Positions 48,001 to 56,311 of a stretch of DNA of 64,000 nt are shown one piece after another. Within the stretch, counting starts at the first letter, position 1. Every line of letters starts with the position of its first letter. The stretch is from Devosia litorisediminis (GTDB lineage Bacteria; Pseudomonadota; Alphaproteobacteria; Rhizobiales; Devosiaceae), in contig NZ_JAGXTP010000002.1 of assembly GCF_018334155.1 (NCBI RefSeq), positions 1 through 64,000 of the forward strand, given 5' to 3'. The translations under genes and the position numbers were made by a program. The notes under the pieces are model-generated. The model was not told the DNA's origin. It was given only the letters and a program-made list of their open reading frames with translations, and did not search any database.

Positions 48001-48090
48001 TCGTCACCCTCGGCCTTGAGCCGAGGGCACTGTACTGGCCGAAACTGCCATTAGGTAAAGACCCCTCGGGTTAAACCCGAGGGTGGCGAT
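48001..48090. repeat. Composite two-hairpin REP element, family B copy 2
   Basis: CCCTCGGC/GCCGAGGG, a spacer with ACTGTACTGGCCGAAACTG, then CCTCGGGT/ACCCGAGG, closing with GTGGCGA. Both hairpins are nearly perfect here, in contrast to copy 1. Confidence 0.75.
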
Positions 48091-48124
48091 ACGGATTTAC
48101 TACGTCCAAAATACCCCCTTCCAA

Positions 48125-48144
48125 CCTCCCCCTTCAGGGGGAGG
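48125..48144. repeat. REP-like palindrome, family A copy 4
   Basis: CCTCCCCC and GGGGGAGG around TTCA, tail CGCAGTCCGGC. Confidence 0.8.
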
Positions 48145-48192
48145 CGCAGTCCGGCAATTCTGGCACTACCGTGTCCCACCCACATGGCCATC

Positions 48193-48212
48193 CCTCCCCC
48201 TTCAGGGGGAGG
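48193..48212. repeat. REP-like palindrome, family A copy 5
   Basis: CCTCCCCC and GGGGGAGG around TTCA, tail CTAGGTGGGGCC, close to the copy at 41108. Confidence 0.8.
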
Positions 48213-48261
48213 CTAGGTGGGGCCTCCGGCGGGGCTGCCCCCTAATCTCGCCCAACCCCCG

Positions 48262-48300
48262 ATGTCATCCCGGCTTAGAGCCGGGATCCATCCTGAGATG
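48262..48300. repeat. REP-like palindrome, family C copy 4
   Basis: ATCCCGGCT and AGCCGGGAT around TAG, then CCATCCTGAGATG, the cleanest member of family C. Confidence 0.75.
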
Positions 48301-48329
48301 TTTCACACATAGGATCGCGGAAAGGCCAC

Positions 48330-48375
48330 AACCTCGCCCCTCCGGGGAGAGGTCGGCGCACAGCGCCGGGTGAGG
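48330..48375. repeat. Hairpin repeat, family D
   Basis: CGCCCCTCCGGGGAGAGG, GTCGGCGCACAGCGCCG and TGAGGGGCG form a larger foldback in which CGCCCCT pairs with the end and GGCGC with GCGCC. A related but rearranged sequence lies at about 52565-52610. Confidence 0.5.
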
Positions 48376-48380
48376 GGCGC

Positions 48381-48488
48381 CTACGCCTTAAAACAGTGCT
48401 CGCGGTGCCAGCTCAAAAACGCCGGATGCGGCCGATCCAGCTTCATCAGACGTAGACCTACCGCGCGCGACAACGCATCCTGCAGCAT
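48381..48488 (-). CDS. Doubtful short frame behind the FecR-domain gene (35 aa)
   Basis: ATG 48488 opens MLQDALSRAVGLRLMKLD and ends HREHCFKA. The same frame is open back to the stop of the FecR-domain gene. The product is protein-like in composition, but there is no good ribosome site, and it may be the remnant of a longer gene. Family not recognised. Confidence 0.3.
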   Translation of the reverse strand: MLQDALSRAVGLRLMKLDRPHPAFLSWHREHCFKA

Positions 48489-48530
48489 CCCATCGGGCCA
48501 AATGGGAATGGACTGTCCGCGTGTTTTTGC

Positions 48531-49472
48531 CTAGCGCAACAGGCCACCCAGCGTCTTGCCCACTGCGCCAGAGGTTGCCGATACGGTATCCTTGACCGTT
48601 TCGGTCACGGTTTCGCTGACGCCCTTGGCGGTCTCGCGGGTGTTCGACACAGTCTGCTTGACCGCGCTTGAGACGGCCTGACCCACATTGGCGCCACTGG
48701 CCTTGGCCGCGTCTGCCGCGCCCTGGGCAGCGGAACTGGTGGCGGCGCCGACACTGCCGGCACTGCTAGCGGCGCTATTGGCCGCCGAGGATGCGGCAGC
48801 TGAGCCGCTCTTGGCGGCAGCCGAAACGGCTTCACCAAAGGCGCGGCCGCTCTGTTTGCTCTGGGCGGCAGCGGCCTGGGCCTTGGGGGTTGTTGTGCCC
48901 GGCTCGACTTCAACACCCTTGAAGGTGAACACATTGCTGGCGCCGGGGCCCTCAACGATCAGCGGCACCGAACTGGTCACACTGGCGCTCTGGCCGGGGA
49001 GGATATCGGTGACCAGATCGCGCTTGGAATCCTGCACCTGCACCACGCCGCGCGACACGGTCACGCTGGCGCTTTGGGCATCGGCGCGCACAGTAAAGCG
49101 CGTGCCCTTGACCACCGCGGCCAGATATTTCGTCTGCACCGAGAAGTGCTGCACATTGCGCCGCTCGGCCTCGATCGACACCGTGCCGAAATCCTGCAGC
49201 ACCGTGGTCATCAGTTCGGCCCCCGCATCCTTGATGCGGATCTGGGTATTGCCCTCAAGCTCGATGGTTTCGCGGCCACGGGCCAGTCCGGCCCGGCCGT
49301 CGCTGCCGGTTTTGAGATAGCGGTTATCGGCAATCACATCGCCGCGCGACACCGCCACCCAGCTCATCCCGATCTTCTGGGTCACCTCGCCGCGCACACG
49401 CTGTACGGTCCAGTCTGCCGCCCAGACGGGCGTACTCAACAGCAAGGCGAGCAGTACAACAACAAAACGCAT
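48531..49472 (-). CDS. FecR-domain periplasmic protein with Ala/Ser-rich tail
   Basis: 313 residues from ATG 49472. Signal peptide MRFVVVLLALLLSTPVWA, then a FecR-like beta domain (about 20-190: VQRVRGEVTQ, SRGDVIADNRYLKTGSDGRAGL, VKGTRFTVRAD, VSRGVVQVQDS). The last 100 residues are Ala/Ser-rich with repeated small-residue helices (AAASSAANSAASSAG). A role as envelope sensor or structural protein is possible; no sigma/anti-sigma pair is adjacent. Confidence 0.82.
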   Translation of the reverse strand: MRFVVVLLALLLSTPVWAADWTVQRVRGEVTQKIGMSWVAVSRGDVIADNRYLKTGSDGRAGLARGRETIELEGNTQIRIKDAGAELMTTVLQDFGTVSIEAERRNVQHFSVQTKYLAAVVKGTRFTVRADAQSASVTVSRGVVQVQDSKRDLVTDILPGQSASVTSSVPLIVEGPGASNVFTFKGVEVEPGTTTPKAQAAAAQSKQSGRAFGEAVSAAAKSGSAAASSAANSAASSAGSVGAATSSAAQGAADAAKASGANVGQAVSSAVKQTVSNTRETAKGVSETVTETVKDTVSATSGAVGKTLGGLLR

Positions 49473-49860
49473 GGCGGTTCCCCCGGAGTTAGTGCCGCAA
49501 ACATGGGTGTCCGGCCTTGCCAACTCCTTACAACGCATCAATTCTGGCGGATTGACTGCGCCAAGGGTGAACACGGGCTGAATCAATTTGATACAATCCA
49601 GGCCTGGCGGGCACTCAATTACCCATCGCGCTCATCGCCCGGCGTCTGTCGCCCCCATGCCCCGGCTTTCCTTGCCTCTCCACCCCCGCAGTGCTAAAGC
49701 ACATCCCACGTTTTCAGCCTTTCAAGGCTTGCCCAAGCTACCGGTGTTCCCGGGGCGCTGGTGATCCCCAGAACCTTGTCAACGTTTCTGCCCCCGCATG
49801 CATGTTGCTACGGGGAAATGCCCGTTCTCTGAAGCACGGGCGAATTCGGATCTCACGCTC
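49473..49860. other. Intergenic region with cold-shock gene leader
   Basis: 388 bases between divergent genes, with no convincing gene. It must carry promoters for both neighbours. A hairpin at 49820-49841 (GCCCGT and ACGGGC around a ten-base loop) ends 19 bases before the cold-shock start codon. Confidence 0.5.
49820..49841 (+). promoter_or_regulatory. Leader hairpin upstream of the cold-shock gene
   Basis: GCCCGT pairs with ACGGGC around TCTCTGAAGC. It lies in the likely 5' leader, where csp genes of other bacteria carry structures that control translation by temperature. Role here is inferred. Confidence 0.35.
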
Positions 49861-50070
49861 ATGGCCACCAACGGCACAGTCAAATTCTTCAACGCCACCA
49901 AGGGTTTTGGTTTCATCCAGCCTGACGAAGGCGGCGAAGACACCTTCGTTCACATCTCGGCAGTTGAACGCGCTGGCCTGTCCAGCCTCAATGAAGGCCA
50001 GAAGGTCTCGTTCGAGATCGAAAAGGGCCGCGACGGTCGCGCTAGCGCAACCAATATCGCCGTTCTCTAA
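49861..50070 (+). CDS. Cold-shock domain protein
   Basis: 69 residues from ATG 49861. Single CSD with both RNA-binding motifs: KGFGFIQPD (RNP1) and DTFVHISA (RNP2). An RNA chaperone for cold or growth phase. A hairpin precedes the gene and another follows it; the small gene at 50133 is next. Confidence 0.96.
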   Translation: MATNGTVKFFNATKGFGFIQPDEGGEDTFVHISAVERAGLSSLNEGQKVSFEIEKGRDGRASATNIAVL

Positions 50071-50080
50071 ACCAGTCTTG

Positions 50081-50108
50081 CGGGTCGCCGTTCTGATACG
50101 GCGGCCCG
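50081..50108 (+). terminator. Hairpin after the cold-shock gene
   Basis: CGGGTCGCCG and CGGCGGCCCG form a stem with one G-T pair around TTCTGATA, followed by TAATCTCTTT. Probably terminates or attenuates transcription between csp and the next gene. Confidence 0.55.
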
Positions 50109-50132
50109 TAATCTCTTTGCGGAACTGATTTC

Positions 50133-50342
50133 ATGCACAAATACTCCGTCGGCCAGACCCTTGAATTGCTTCCCCTGCACGGCAGCAGCGCCCGTAAGGC
50201 CGCCGCCTGCGAGATCGTTGCCCTGCTCCCCTATGAGGGGCATATGGTGCAGTACAAGGTGCAGTCCCAGCTTGAAGCCTTTCAGCGCATTGTCAGCGAA
50301 GCCGACCTGCGCGTCCCTGCCGACGCGGTTTCCGAGCAGTAG
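50133..50342 (+). CDS. Small conserved protein downstream of csp (69 aa)
   Basis: 69 residues, beginning MHKYSVGQTLELLPLHG and containing RKAAACEIVALLPYEGHMVQYKVQSQLEAFQRIVSEADL. This pattern is common among alphaproteobacterial small proteins of unknown function. GCGGAAC lies before the start. No signal peptide or membrane helix. Confidence 0.75.
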   Translation: MHKYSVGQTLELLPLHGSSARKAAACEIVALLPYEGHMVQYKVQSQLEAFQRIVSEADLRVPADAVSEQ

Positions 50343-50413
50343 GCCCCAACCCTCTGGGCGCCTGCTGAAAAATGTTACCACCACGCCGCTGGTGATCAGC
50401 TATCATCGGTGTC

Positions 50414-50893
50414 ATGAGCAACACTTCCGCCACGACGCTGTCTGATTTCACCCTGCCCAGGCTTGATGGCTCGCCCCAGCCCCTGTCGGCCTATGCCGGC
50501 AAGCTGGTACTGGTGGTCAATACCGCCTCGCGCTGCGGCCTCACCCCCCAGTTTGAGGGGCTCGAGGCGCTCTATCGCACCTATGGCGCGCGCGGTCTGG
50601 TCATTCTGGGCTTTCCATCCAATCAGTTCGGCGGTCAGGAACCGGGCAGCGCTACCGAGATAGCTGCCTTCTGCGCCATCAATTACGCGGTGACCTTTCC
50701 CATGTTCGCCAAGATTGATGTCAACGGCCCGAATGAAAGCCCGTTCTATACCTGGCTAAAGGCAGATCATCCCGGCGATATCGAATGGAACTTCGCCAAG
50801 TTCCTGATTGGGCGCGATGGCCTTGTGGCTCAGCGGGCCGTGCCCGATACCACGCCAGATGTTCTGATCCACGCCATTGAGCGCCGCCTCTAG
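50414..50893 (+). CDS. Glutathione peroxidase-family enzyme
   Basis: 159 residues. Peroxidatic Cys41 in NTASRCGLTPQF, Gln in PSNQFGGQEPG, and Trp-Asn in IEWNFAKFLI complete the catalytic tetrad. Cys type, cytoplasmic, probably using thioredoxin or glutathione to reduce peroxides. Confidence 0.93.
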   Translation: MSNTSATTLSDFTLPRLDGSPQPLSAYAGKLVLVVNTASRCGLTPQFEGLEALYRTYGARGLVILGFPSNQFGGQEPGSATEIAAFCAINYAVTFPMFAKIDVNGPNESPFYTWLKADHPGDIEWNFAKFLIGRDGLVAQRAVPDTTPDVLIHAIERRL

Positions 50894-50920
50894 CGCTGCG
50901 CCGTTTTACTCAGGATGGTC

Positions 50921-51268
50921 ATGTCAGCCTCCCCAGCACCGGTCGCTCCCGGTACGCCCGTCAGCCCGCATCTGTCCATTACCTACTGCACCCAGTGCAG
51001 CTGGTTGCTGCGCTCGGCCTGGATGGCCCAGGAAGTGCTGTCCACCTTCAGCCTCGAAATGGGCGCGGTTACCCTGGTCCCCGGCACGGGCGGCGTCTTC
51101 GAGATCAGGCTTGATGGTGAGCTGCTCTGGGAGCGCAAGCGCGATGGTGGCTTCCCCGACGTCAAGACGCTCAAGCAGATGGTGCGCGACCGCATCGACC
51201 CCGATCGTGATCTCGGCCATATCGACGGCACCAAACTAAGCACTTCCAATTCTTCGGAGTCTGGCTAG
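50921..51268 (+). CDS. SelT/SelW/SelH-family (Rdx) protein
   Basis: 115 residues from ATG 50921 (AGGAT upstream; ATG 50915 is the alternative). The redox motif C-x-x-C is in ITYCTQCSWLLRSAWMAQEVL, and GGVFEIRLDGELLWERKRDGGFPD is the usual second half. Thioredoxin-like fold with unknown substrate. It follows the glutathione peroxidase gene by 27 bases, so probably in one unit. Confidence 0.88.
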   Translation: MSASPAPVAPGTPVSPHLSITYCTQCSWLLRSAWMAQEVLSTFSLEMGAVTLVPGTGGVFEIRLDGELLWERKRDGGFPDVKTLKQMVRDRIDPDRDLGHIDGTKLSTSNSSESG

Positions 51269-51323
51269 TCTTGGCGAACAAAGCGGCCACTGCCGGTCGT
51301 TGCTAGAGTGGAGGCCCAGCGTC

Positions 51324-51692
51324 ATGGCGCACAAATTCAAGATCACCGCAGCTGCCAACGAACAGTTCAAGTTCGCCTTTGTCTACAATGCCGAGTCCAT
51401 TGTGTGGTCCGAGAACTACAAGGCCAAGGCCAGCGCCAAGTCCGCTATTGAATCGCTCAAGAAAAACGCCCCCGACGCCGCCACGGTCGATCTGACCAAG
51501 GACGAAACCGGTTCGGGCTATCGCTTCGAGATCGCTGGCTCCAAGGATGGCCAGTTTTTTGTCCGTTTCGTCGCCTCCAATGGCGAAACCATGGTCCGTT
51601 CGGAAACCTACAAGGCCAGGGCCAGTGCCGTGAACGCCATTGAGTCAGTCAAGAAGAACGGCCCGGGCGCCGAAGTTCTCGACGAGGCATAA
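51324..51692 (+). CDS. DUF1508 (YegP-like) tandem-domain protein
   Basis: 122 residues from ATG 51324. Two repeats of the small domain are visible: [36 protein letters not shown] and [38 protein letters not shown], here given as positions about 13-48 and 74-110. Function unknown; common in rhizobia. Confidence 0.88.
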   Translation: MAHKFKITAAANEQFKFAFVYNAESIVWSENYKAKASAKSAIESLKKNAPDAATVDLTKDETGSGYRFEIAGSKDGQFFVRFVASNGETMVRSETYKARASAVNAIESVKKNGPGAEVLDEA

Positions 51693-51762
51693 AGCCCATT
51701 TCCAATCCGTGATGGGCTGGTTTAGTCTCCCGGCAAAGCCAATTTCGGGAGACTGCCGCCTC

Positions 51763-52563
51763 ATGCCATCCTTCACCAAGCTTCTTGCCGCCGCCGCGGC
51801 GACCCTCACATTGGGCCTGAGCGCTGCCGCAGCCCAGGACCTGCCCGATCTGGACGGTCGCGAGATCGTCGCCGTCACCGAAAACGCCTATGTGCCGCTC
51901 AATTTCGCTGATCCGGCAACGGGCGAAGGTATTGGCTTTGAATATGACCTGTTCAACGAGATTGCCAGCCGCCTCAATGCCAAGGTGACCTGGGAACTCG
52001 CCAGCTGGGACGTGATGATCCAGGCCGTGCGCGATGGCCAGTTCGAAGTGGGCATGGATGGCATCACCATCAATGACGAGCGCAAGGAACAGATCGATTT
52101 CTCCGACAGCTATCTGACCAGCCAGCAGCTCATGCTGGTGCGTGCTGACGAAACCCGCTTTGAGGGCGCCGAGAGCTTTGCCGCAAATGCCGATTTCCTG
52201 GTTGGCGCCCAGGCAGGCACCACCAATTTCTATGTCGCGGTGTATAATGTCCTTGATGGCGACGAAGCCAATCCGCGCATCAAGCTGTTCGAGACTTTCG
52301 GGGCATCCGTGCAGGCGCTGCAGGCGGGCGATGTTGACACCGTGCTGATGGATCAGACCTCGGCCAATGGTTATATCGGCGCCAATCCCGGGGCCTTCAA
52401 AGTCGTCGGCACCCCGCTGGGCACCGAGGATTTCGGCTTTATCCTGACACCGGGTTCCGATCTGGTTGAGCCCATCAATGCCGCTCTGGCCCAGATCAAG
52501 GCTGATGGCACCATCGACGCCCTGAAGCAGAAATGGTTCTTCGAATATAATTCTGCGCAATAG
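51763..52563 (+). CDS. Amino-acid ABC transporter substrate-binding protein
   Basis: 266 residues from ATG 51763. Signal peptide [18 protein letters not shown] with cleavage near AAAQ. SBP family 3 pattern: [62 protein letters not shown]. Binds a polar amino acid in the periplasm. The permease follows, separated by a REP-like palindrome; no ATPase gene is adjacent. Confidence 0.92.
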   Translation: MPSFTKLLAAAAATLTLGLSAAAAQDLPDLDGREIVAVTENAYVPLNFADPATGEGIGFEYDLFNEIASRLNAKVTWELASWDVMIQAVRDGQFEVGMDGITINDERKEQIDFSDSYLTSQQLMLVRADETRFEGAESFAANADFLVGAQAGTTNFYVAVYNVLDGDEANPRIKLFETFGASVQALQAGDVDTVLMDQTSANGYIGANPGAFKVVGTPLGTEDFGFILTPGSDLVEPINAALAQIKADGTIDALKQKWFFEYNSAQ

Positions 52564-52657
52564 CTCTCTCGCCTCGCCCTCGGGAGAGGGCGGCGCCCTG
52601 GGCAGAGCAAGGGGGCCTGCGCTCGCCTCGCCTGACCGATTCAGCCCCCCAAACGGT

Positions 52658-52680
52658 ACCTCCCCCTTGATGGGGGAGGT
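52658..52680. repeat. REP-like palindrome, family A copy 6
   Basis: ACCTCCCCC and GGGGGAGGT around TTGAT, between the binding-protein and permease genes. A related GC-rich hairpin lies just upstream (about 52565-52610). Such elements inside an operon can stabilise the upstream message. Confidence 0.8.
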
Positions 52681-52730
52681 TGGCAACGGGTGATGGCCAG
52701 ACGCAATTTCTACCCGAACCAACGGCGTTC

Positions 52731-53531
52731 ATGACCTATATCCCGCGCAAGCCGTCGATCTTTGCCCGCACGCCATGGTGGCTCATGGCCATCCTGTTGC
52801 TCTTCGTGCTGGGTTATTGGGGCATCGCCAACGATGCCGGCTATGCCCAGATCTTCAACGCCATCTCGGGTGGTCTGGTGACCACACTCTGGGTCACCGG
52901 CGTTGCCTTTACCGCGGCCACACTGCTTGGTCTGCTGGTGGCGCTGGGCCGCACCTCTGACAATCGCATCCTGCGCGAACTGGCCAGCTTCTATGTCGAG
53001 ATCATTCGCGGCATTCCCGTGCTGGTCTTCCTGTTTTATGTCGCCTTTGTCGGCGCCCCCGGCATGGTCGCCGCGCTCAACTGGCTGCTGCAGCCCTTCG
53101 ATGCCGCCATCACCATCCGCCAGTTCGACTTCGCCTGGCGCGCCATTGTGGCGCTGAGTGTCTGCTATTCCGCCTTCATCGCCGAGATATTTCGCGCCGG
53201 CATCGAATCCGTTGATCGCGGCCAGCTTGAGGCGGCCCGTTCGCTCGGTCTGAGCCGCTGGAAGTGCTTTCGCCTGATCACCGCGCCCCAGGCCCTGCGC
53301 ACTATTCTGCCGCCGCTGGCCAATGACTTCGTCTCCATGATCAAGGACAGCGCGCTGGTCTCGGCCCTGGGCGTGCAGGACATCACCCAGCTGGGCAAGG
53401 TTTACTCATCGGGAACCTTCAAGTTCTTCGAGACCTATAACGTGGTGGCACTGCTCTATCTCACGCTGACCATTTCGCTGTCGCTACTCGTCCGCCTTCT
53501 CGAGCGCCATCTGCGCCAAAAGCGGAACTGA
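52731..53531 (+). CDS. Amino-acid ABC transporter permease
   Basis: 266 residues from ATG 52731. About six membrane helices and the EAA loop EAARSLGLSRWKCFRLITAPQALRTILPP, which docks the ATPase. RGIPVLVFLFYVAFVG matches the HisM/GlnP subfamily. Expected partner of the binding protein upstream. The ATP-binding subunit must be encoded elsewhere. Confidence 0.93.
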   Translation: MTYIPRKPSIFARTPWWLMAILLLFVLGYWGIANDAGYAQIFNAISGGLVTTLWVTGVAFTAATLLGLLVALGRTSDNRILRELASFYVEIIRGIPVLVFLFYVAFVGAPGMVAALNWLLQPFDAAITIRQFDFAWRAIVALSVCYSAFIAEIFRAGIESVDRGQLEAARSLGLSRWKCFRLITAPQALRTILPPLANDFVSMIKDSALVSALGVQDITQLGKVYSSGTFKFFETYNVVALLYLTLTISLSLLVRLLERHLRQKRN

Positions 53532-53589
53532 CCCTTGCGCGGACCGTTTCCGCGGACCATCTGTGCACCACCTACTGGGGAGCCTGCTC

Positions 53590-54096
53590 ATGAACCGTCT
53601 TGCCGCCATCGCCCTGACCGCCACGCTTGCCGTTACACTTGCCGCCTGTGGCGATAGCCGCGAGGTTGGCAGCGTCGGGGTCGACTGGACCGGCAATGAC
53701 ATTGCCATCGACGCGCTGGCCGATCCCGAGGTCGAGGGCGTTGTCTGCCATCTGGCCTATTTCAACCGCTCTTTCATCGATCGCGTCAGCCAGGGTAACT
53801 GGTTCGAGGATCCCTCCTATTCCGCGCTCGATTGCTCGGTTACCGGCCCCATCACCATCGGCGATATTGCCACCAAGAGCGGAGGCGAGGAGATCTTCAA
53901 GGAAGGCCGTTCGCTGGTCTGGAAGTCGCTGCGCGTAACCCGCGTCTATGATGCGGCCAACAATTCGCTGATCTATCTCGCCCATGCCCGCGAAATCCAG
54001 CAGGGCAGTGGCAAGATGAGCCTGTCGGTCATTCCACTCGCCACCGAGCAGGTCGTCTGGACCAATGGCGCACCCGCCCGTCCGGCCGCCCAGTAG
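53590..54096 (+). CDS. creA: CreA-family lipoprotein
   Basis: 168 residues from ATG 53590. Lipobox LAAC at Cys20. GSVGVDWTGNDIAIDALADPEVEGVVCHLAYFNRSFIDRVSQGNWFEDPS and the segment TGPITIGDI are the CreA signature (given as positions 28-80 and about 96). Mature part has two more cysteines. Role in E. coli is unclear despite the name. Confidence 0.88.
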   Translation: MNRLAAIALTATLAVTLAACGDSREVGSVGVDWTGNDIAIDALADPEVEGVVCHLAYFNRSFIDRVSQGNWFEDPSYSALDCSVTGPITIGDIATKSGGEEIFKEGRSLVWKSLRVTRVYDAANNSLIYLAHAREIQQGSGKMSLSVIPLATEQVVWTNGAPARPAAQ

Positions 54097-54268
54097 CGTG
54101 CTGATCGCCCTTATGCTGCCTTGAGCCAAGCCCTTGGAACGGCTTGGCGTTTAAGCGCGCTACAACATAAAAACATTCCGCTTCGTGCCGCTTCTAAGCG
54201 GCGCGGCGAAATCCTATCTTTTAGTCACGCAAACCTGGGTCGGCAACGGCCCCGCAAGGAAGAGCAAC

Positions 54269-54904
54269 ATGTCCATTTTGATTGGCGACACCGCCCCCGA
54301 TTTCACCGCTGATTCCAGCGAAGGCCCGATCCATTTCCACGATTACATTGAAGGCTCCTGGGCTGTGCTGTTCAGCCATCCCAAGAATTTCACCCCGGTT
54401 TGCACCACGGAACTGGGCTTCACCGCCAAGCTCAAGCCTGAATTCGACAAGCGTGGCGTCAAGGTTCTCGGCCTTTCGGTCGACAAGCTCGAAGATCATG
54501 CCGGCTGGGCCAAGGACATCGAGGAAACCCAGGGCACCGCGCTCAATTTCCCGCTTCTGGCTGACACCGATGGATCAGTGGCGCGCAAGTACGACATGAT
54601 CCACCCCAATGCCGACAACTCGCTGACCGTGCGCTCGGTCTTCGTCATCGGGCCCGACAAGAAGGTCAAGCTCAAGATCGAGTATCCGGCATCGACGGGC
54701 CGCAACTTCAATGAAGTCCTGCGCGTCATCGACAGCCTGCAGTTGACCGCCAAGCATCAGGTCGCCACCCCGGTGAACTGGGAGAACGGCGACGACGTCA
54801 TCATCGTCCCTGCCGTCAGCAATGATGCGGCCAAGGCGAAATTCCCCGAGGGCTGGAAGGAACTCAAGCCCTATCTGCGCATTGTTCCCCAGCCCCGCGA
54901 TTGA
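54269..54904 (+). CDS. 1-Cys peroxiredoxin (Prx6 type)
   Basis: 211 residues from ATG 54269 (AAGGAAGAG upstream). Peroxidatic Cys45 in NFTPVCTTELG is the only cysteine. TVRSVFVIGPDKKVKL and the long C-terminal arm with ATPVNWENGDDVIIVP fit the Prx6 group, which reduces hydroperoxides in the cytoplasm. A strong terminator follows. Confidence 0.93.
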   Translation: MSILIGDTAPDFTADSSEGPIHFHDYIEGSWAVLFSHPKNFTPVCTTELGFTAKLKPEFDKRGVKVLGLSVDKLEDHAGWAKDIEETQGTALNFPLLADTDGSVARKYDMIHPNADNSLTVRSVFVIGPDKKVKLKIEYPASTGRNFNEVLRVIDSLQLTAKHQVATPVNWENGDDVIIVPAVSNDAAKAKFPEGWKELKPYLRIVPQPRD

Positions 54905-54939
54905 TCGCGACGGCGCACAGTTTTCTCCCTGACGATACT

Positions 54940-54970
54940 GGGCGGTGGCATTGGCTACCGCCCTTTTTTT
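54940..54970 (+). terminator. Strong rho-independent terminator after peroxiredoxin
   Basis: GGGCGGTGGC and GCTACCGCCC pair around ATTG, followed by seven T residues. Textbook structure. Confidence 0.95.
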
Positions 54971-55063
54971 GTGCGCAAACCGGCCTTGCCATGGTTTTGC
55001 AGCCCCGCTGTAAGCTCGTCTTAATCGCTGCCGCGCACAATCGGGCTTGGGAGAAGACATGGC

Positions 55064-56212
55064 ATGCGCAGACTGATCACTTGGCTCACATTTGCCGACG
55101 CAGATATGACCATTGCCCGGGCACAATTGCAGGAGCTGCAGAACCATCTGCCCCTGCTCTATAGCCTGCTGATCTCAAGTGCCGCGCTGCTGGCCTGGAC
55201 CTATTTCGATTTCGCGCCGCTCTGGATGACTCTGGGCACGCTGGCCTTCGTCGCCGCAGTCTGCCTGTCGCGCATTCCCTTCTGGATACGCCTGCGCGCG
55301 CTCGAAATATCGGAGAACGATGTGCTGCGCCATCTGCGCCGCACCATCTGGCTTTCGGGCGTAATGGCCGTGTTGTTCATCGGCTGGGCCATGCTGCTCG
55401 ACGGCTATGGCACCGCCCATGAGCACGCCTATTCCGCAATTTTTATTGCCACTACCGTCATCTGCAGCATGTTCTGCCTGATGCATCTGCCCCAGGCGGC
55501 TACCATGGTCGTGCTCGTGGTGACCCCGGTTTATGTCGGCTACTACGCCTATGTCGGGGTCGATCAGGTGTTCTTTGCCATCTCGCTCAATGTGGTGCTG
55601 GTGGTGCTGGTGATGATGAAGGTGCTGTTCCGCGCCTTTGATACCTTTACCACCATGATCCGCGCGCGCACCGAGATCACCGCGCGCCATGATGAGGTGG
55701 AAAAGCTTAATGCGGAAAACGAGCGTCTTGCCAATACCGATGCGCTGACCGGGCTGACCAATCGCCGCCATTTCTTTGCTGAACTACGCCGCTGGATTGC
55801 CGATGATGGTGCCCGGTTCACCCTGGTCCTGCTCGACTTCGATCAGTTCAAACCCATCAACGACAATTACGGCCACCCCGCCGGCGATCGCCTGCTGGCC
55901 GGCATTGGTGATCGCCTCAACAAGTTGTGCAGCGCCGATGTGGTGGTCTCGCGCCTGGGCGGCGACGAGTTCGGCATGCTGATCCGGCTTGATGGCCTTT
56001 CCACCGACCAGTGCGTGCAACGCGCCCACGCCGCTGTCACCACGCCGGTGCAGGTCTGTGCCGACCGGCTGTCGGTCGGGTGCTCGATTGGTTGTGCCCG
56101 TTTCCCCACCGGCGCGCGCACGGCAGAGGAACTGTTCAACCAGGCCGATCAGGCCCTTTATGTGAACAAGCGCGCCAGCAAGCCCGAGCCGGGCGTCCAC
56201 GCCGCTGTCTAG
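55064..56212 (+). CDS. Membrane diguanylate cyclase (GGDEF)
   Basis: 382 residues. Roughly five to six membrane helices (about 28-190), a short coiled linker (ITARHDEVEKLNAENERLANTD), and a GGDEF domain with the intact active site at 299-303. The preceding residues (VVVSRL) lack the RxxD I-site, so product inhibition is probably weak. Makes c-di-GMP. No EAL domain. The start MRRLITWL is somewhat uncertain. Confidence 0.92.
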   Translation: MRRLITWLTFADADMTIARAQLQELQNHLPLLYSLLISSAALLAWTYFDFAPLWMTLGTLAFVAAVCLSRIPFWIRLRALEISENDVLRHLRRTIWLSGVMAVLFIGWAMLLDGYGTAHEHAYSAIFIATTVICSMFCLMHLPQAATMVVLVVTPVYVGYYAYVGVDQVFFAISLNVVLVVLVMMKVLFRAFDTFTTMIRARTEITARHDEVEKLNAENERLANTDALTGLTNRRHFFAELRRWIADDGARFTLVLLDFDQFKPINDNYGHPAGDRLLAGIGDRLNKLCSADVVVSRLGGDEFGMLIRLDGLSTDQCVQRAHAAVTTPVQVCADRLSVGCSIGCARFPTGARTAEELFNQADQALYVNKRASKPEPGVHAAV

Positions 56213-56311
56213 CGACGCCTTCAGGCCTGTCGAGACGGGCCACCGGCTTGATCCGCATCAACGCGGTCGCGCCGCAATGCGCTAGCCTGTCGGGGCATTC
56301 TGGAGACGCCC

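Larger units (their letters stand above)
47952..48530. other. Repeat-packed intergenic region between lepA and the FecR-domain gene
   Basis: About 580 bases between convergent genes. From left to right it holds a composite family B element (48001-48090), two family A palindromes (48125 and 48193), a family C palindrome (48262-48300), a family D hairpin (48330-48375) and one doubtful short frame (48381-48488). Confidence 0.75.
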
